A stretch of 6,638 nucleotides of DNA, from the NCBI GenBank assembly GCA_013151655.1, contig JAADHX010000487.1, positions 1 through 6,638 of the forward strand, in the 5' to 3' direction. The first letter of the stretch is position 1, and the number at the start of each line of letters is the position of its first letter. Of the stretch, positions 5,290 to 6,638 are shown piece by piece. The stretch comes from Actinomycetota bacterium (GTDB lineage Bacteria; Actinomycetota; Acidimicrobiia; Acidimicrobiales; Poriferisodalaceae). Below the pieces are notes generated by a model, which saw only the letters and a program-made list of their open reading frames with translations, made no database searches and was not told the DNA's origin. Position numbers and translations under genes: made by a program.

Positions 5290-6168
5290 CTAGCTTCGCT
5301 TCGCTCGGCGGGCCGCTCGGGCCACGTCCTCGCCTACCGGCTCGACCTCTGAGCCGACCACAGACGCAAAATGCCTAGCGGCGCCGTCGCTGAGCGCCTT
5401 GTCGATTTCGTCGAAAAGAGCGCGAGCTCGGTCGCCAGGCCAATCCTGGGGCAAAGCAACTGCGGGAAGACCGGGATCGACATATGGAAGAGTGCGCCAT
5501 GTGCCCAAGTTGTTCATGCGGTCGACAAAGGCCGTGGCATCGTCGAGGCCGTGTTCGTGGCAGCGGCCCGCAACCTCGCTGAAGGTAGCGATGTAGGTCT
5601 CGTAGCCGTTCCGAATTGCGTCAAGATCCCACGCCGTCGCCACAACCGTTCCGAGATCGTCGAACCCCAGGTAGTCGCCGCACCACAGCGACACGTACTT
5701 GTGCAGATCGGCACGAGTGAGCATTCGTTCGGCCTCGGCCCGTAGCTGCGCCGGGGCGATCATCACACCGGCCGAGGTTTGGCCGAAGCCAAGTTGTTGC
5801 AGCCGCGATCTGATGAGGTAGCGCCGTTTGCGTTCACTTTCGGGCACCGAGAAAACCGCGATCAACCAGGCCGGGCTTTCAGGGCTCGACGGCGCTCGAA
5901 AGATCCTCTGGTCGCCATCGATGAGTACTTCGGCGGCTCGTCGACTCAATTCGTAGCCGCTGACGCCATCTCGGATAGATGAGACCAGCAGCTCTTGTCG
6001 TTTCATGCGCGAGGCAGCCGATCGAACAGCTTGTTCGTCGACCCTCAACTCGGCCAACAGTGCGATTAGATCTGCAATCGCCAACCATCGGTGACCGTCG
6101 CGCACGAACACGCCGTACACGTCGAGAATTCGGTCCTTCGGCTGCATCGTGGTCGATGGGTTCGGCAC
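5290..6168 (-). CDS. PaaX-family transcriptional regulator
   Basis: This 292-residue protein matches the PaaX family in layout and length (E. coli PaaX is slightly over 300). Residues about 12-83 form the winged helix-turn-helix (ILDVYGVFV, AVRSAASRMKRQELL, GYELS). Residues 98-165 form the central Cas2-like domain (PAWLIAVFSVPESERKRR, LQQLGFGQTSAGVMIAP). Residues about 175-260 form the PaaX C-terminal region (AWDLDAIRNGYETYIATF and the DPGLP..LPQDWPG stretch). E. coli PaaX represses phenylacetate genes and is released by phenylacetyl-CoA; here an aryl-CoA made by the adjacent ligase is the natural guess for inducer. The start is GTG at 6168, chosen because GGGAG (6181-6177) lies 8 bases upstream. 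The in-frame ATG at codon 8 has no ribosome site. It begins 2 bases after the ligase stop, so the two are almost surely cotranscribed. It converges with the hydroxylase gene across 49 bases. Confidence 0.92.
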   Translation of the reverse strand: MPNPSTTMQPKDRILDVYGVFVRDGHRWLAIADLIALLAELRVDEQAVRSAASRMKRQELLVSSIRDGVSGYELSRRAAEVLIDGDQRIFRAPSSPESPAWLIAVFSVPESERKRRYLIRSRLQQLGFGQTSAGVMIAPAQLRAEAERMLTRADLHKYVSLWCGDYLGFDDLGTVVATAWDLDAIRNGYETYIATFSEVAGRCHEHGLDDATAFVDRMNNLGTWRTLPYVDPGLPAVALPQDWPGDRARALFDEIDKALSDGAARHFASVVGSEVEPVGEDVARAARRAKRS

Positions 6169-6170
6169 CG

Positions 6171-6638
6171 TCAGATCTCCCGAAGGGCCTGACGCCGAAG
6201 TTTCCCGGTTTGTGTCTTTGGCAGCGGGCCGTCGACAAACTCGATGAGGCGCGGATACTTGTACGGAGCGATGGTCGCCTTCACGTGGTCCTTTAACTCG
6301 GCGGCGTGAGTGTCCGTGGCCGCGGATGGGTCGCGCAACAAAACGTAGGCCTTCACCACCGTGCCTCTTTTCTCGTCGGCCACACCGATGACCCCAGCCT
6401 CGGACACCGACGGGTGACTCAGCAGCGCTTGTTCGACTTCTGGTGCCGCTACGTTGTAGCCAGCGGTGATGATCATGTCGTCGGTGCGGGCCTGGTAGGA
6501 GAAGAAGCCATCGGCGTCTCTGATGTAGGCATCGCCGGTGAAGTTCCAGCCGTCGCGGACGTATTCGGATTGGCGTTCGTCGTCGAGATATCGACAGCCG
6601 ATCGGACCACGCACCGCCAACTGGCCGACGGTTCCGTC
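6171..6638 (-). CDS. Aryl-CoA ligase (2-aminobenzoate/benzoate-CoA ligase type), C-terminal part only
   Basis: The last 155 codons of an adenylate-forming acyl-CoA synthetase; the 5' end lies beyond base 6638. Visible core motifs are A7 (GWNFTGD, fragment residues 30-36), the hinge/A8 region YQARTDDMIITAGYNVAAPE (48-67), APYKYPR (124-130), and A10 LPKTQTGKLRR (139-149) with the catalytic lysine at fragment residue 146. The family forms an acyl-adenylate from ATP and carboxylate, then transfers it to CoA. The WNFTGD, QARTDDMI and GYN-x-A-x-PEVE wording recalls benzoate- and especially 2-aminobenzoate-CoA ligases. That is from memory, and the substrate-binding half is outside the window. Being next to the aryl-CoA hydroxylase and the PaaX-like gene supports the aryl-CoA assignment. 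The reading frame stays open to the edge, so TTG at 6620 is not its start. It is probably promoter-proximal to the PaaX-like gene in one transcript. Confidence 0.93.
   Translation of the reverse strand, partial: DGTVGQLAVRGPIGCRYLDDERQSEYVRDGWNFTGDAYIRDADGFFSYQARTDDMIITAGYNVAAPEVEQALLSHPSVSEAGVIGVADEKRGTVVKAYVLLRDPSAATDTHAAELKDHVKATIAPYKYPRLIEFVDGPLPKTQTGKLRRQALREI
6177..6181 (-). promoter_or_regulatory. Ribosome binding site selecting the GTG start of the PaaX-like gene
   Basis: GGGAG on the minus strand, within the last codons of the ligase gene and 8 bases before the GTG at 6168-6166. It favours GTG over the ATG seven codons downstream. Confidence 0.6.

Noticed and set aside
5241..5300. 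Bidirectional Rho-independent terminator between the convergent genes
   Set aside because: Only a loop-less ACGGCCGT palindrome is present, with no adequate stem and no T tract on either strand.
6171..6620. TTG at 6620 as the start of a small separate protein
   Set aside because: The frame is open to the window edge and the residues before it (DGTVGQ) continue the ligase C-terminal domain, so this is an internal codon of a truncated gene.

Overview
The window looks like a piece of an actinobacterial chromosome. By eye the DNA is about 60% G+C, the genes are tightly packed, one start is GTG, and the proteins resemble actinobacterial members of their families. I would guess a high-GC environmental actinobacterium, possibly Acidimicrobiia-like, but nothing here fixes the taxon. 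I see no tRNA, rRNA, CRISPR array, insertion sequence or phage gene. No stretch longer than 72 bases lacks a gene.

Layout. Bases 1-2837 hold a minus-strand operon read right to left: an old-yellow-enzyme (OYE) flavoprotein with a C-terminal iron-sulfur motif and a fibronectin type III-like tail, then a short-chain dehydrogenase/reductase, then an enoyl-CoA hydratase/isomerase-family protein that runs off the left edge. Both junctions are 4-base ATGA stop/start overlaps. A 72-base divergent promoter region (2838-2909) carries a TATACT -10-like box and a long interrupted palindrome. Bases 2910-5240 (plus strand) encode a 776-residue two-part flavoprotein: an FAD aromatic hydroxylase fused to an OYE reductase, the architecture of 2-aminobenzoyl-CoA monooxygenase/reductase and of salicylyl-CoA 5-hydroxylase. 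Converging on it from the right is a minus-strand pair: the end of an aryl-CoA ligase (6171-6638, cut by the right edge), followed after 2 bases by a PaaX-family repressor (5290-6168).

Reading as a system. The genes fit an aerobic, CoA-dependent route for an ortho-substituted benzoate, most likely 2-aminobenzoate (anthranilate) and less likely salicylate. The ligase makes the aryl-CoA. The fused hydroxylase/reductase hydroxylates and dearomatises the ring. The stand-alone OYE, the dehydrogenase and the crotonase-fold protein would continue with reduction, oxidation or ring opening. The PaaX-like protein would sense an aryl-CoA and control the cluster. The substrate is inferred from family resemblance, not proved by the sequence.

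Most unusual points: the OYE/Fe-S/FnIII domain combination; the crotonase-fold protein that lacks both canonical catalytic glutamates; and the symmetric operator-like element between the divergent transcription units.
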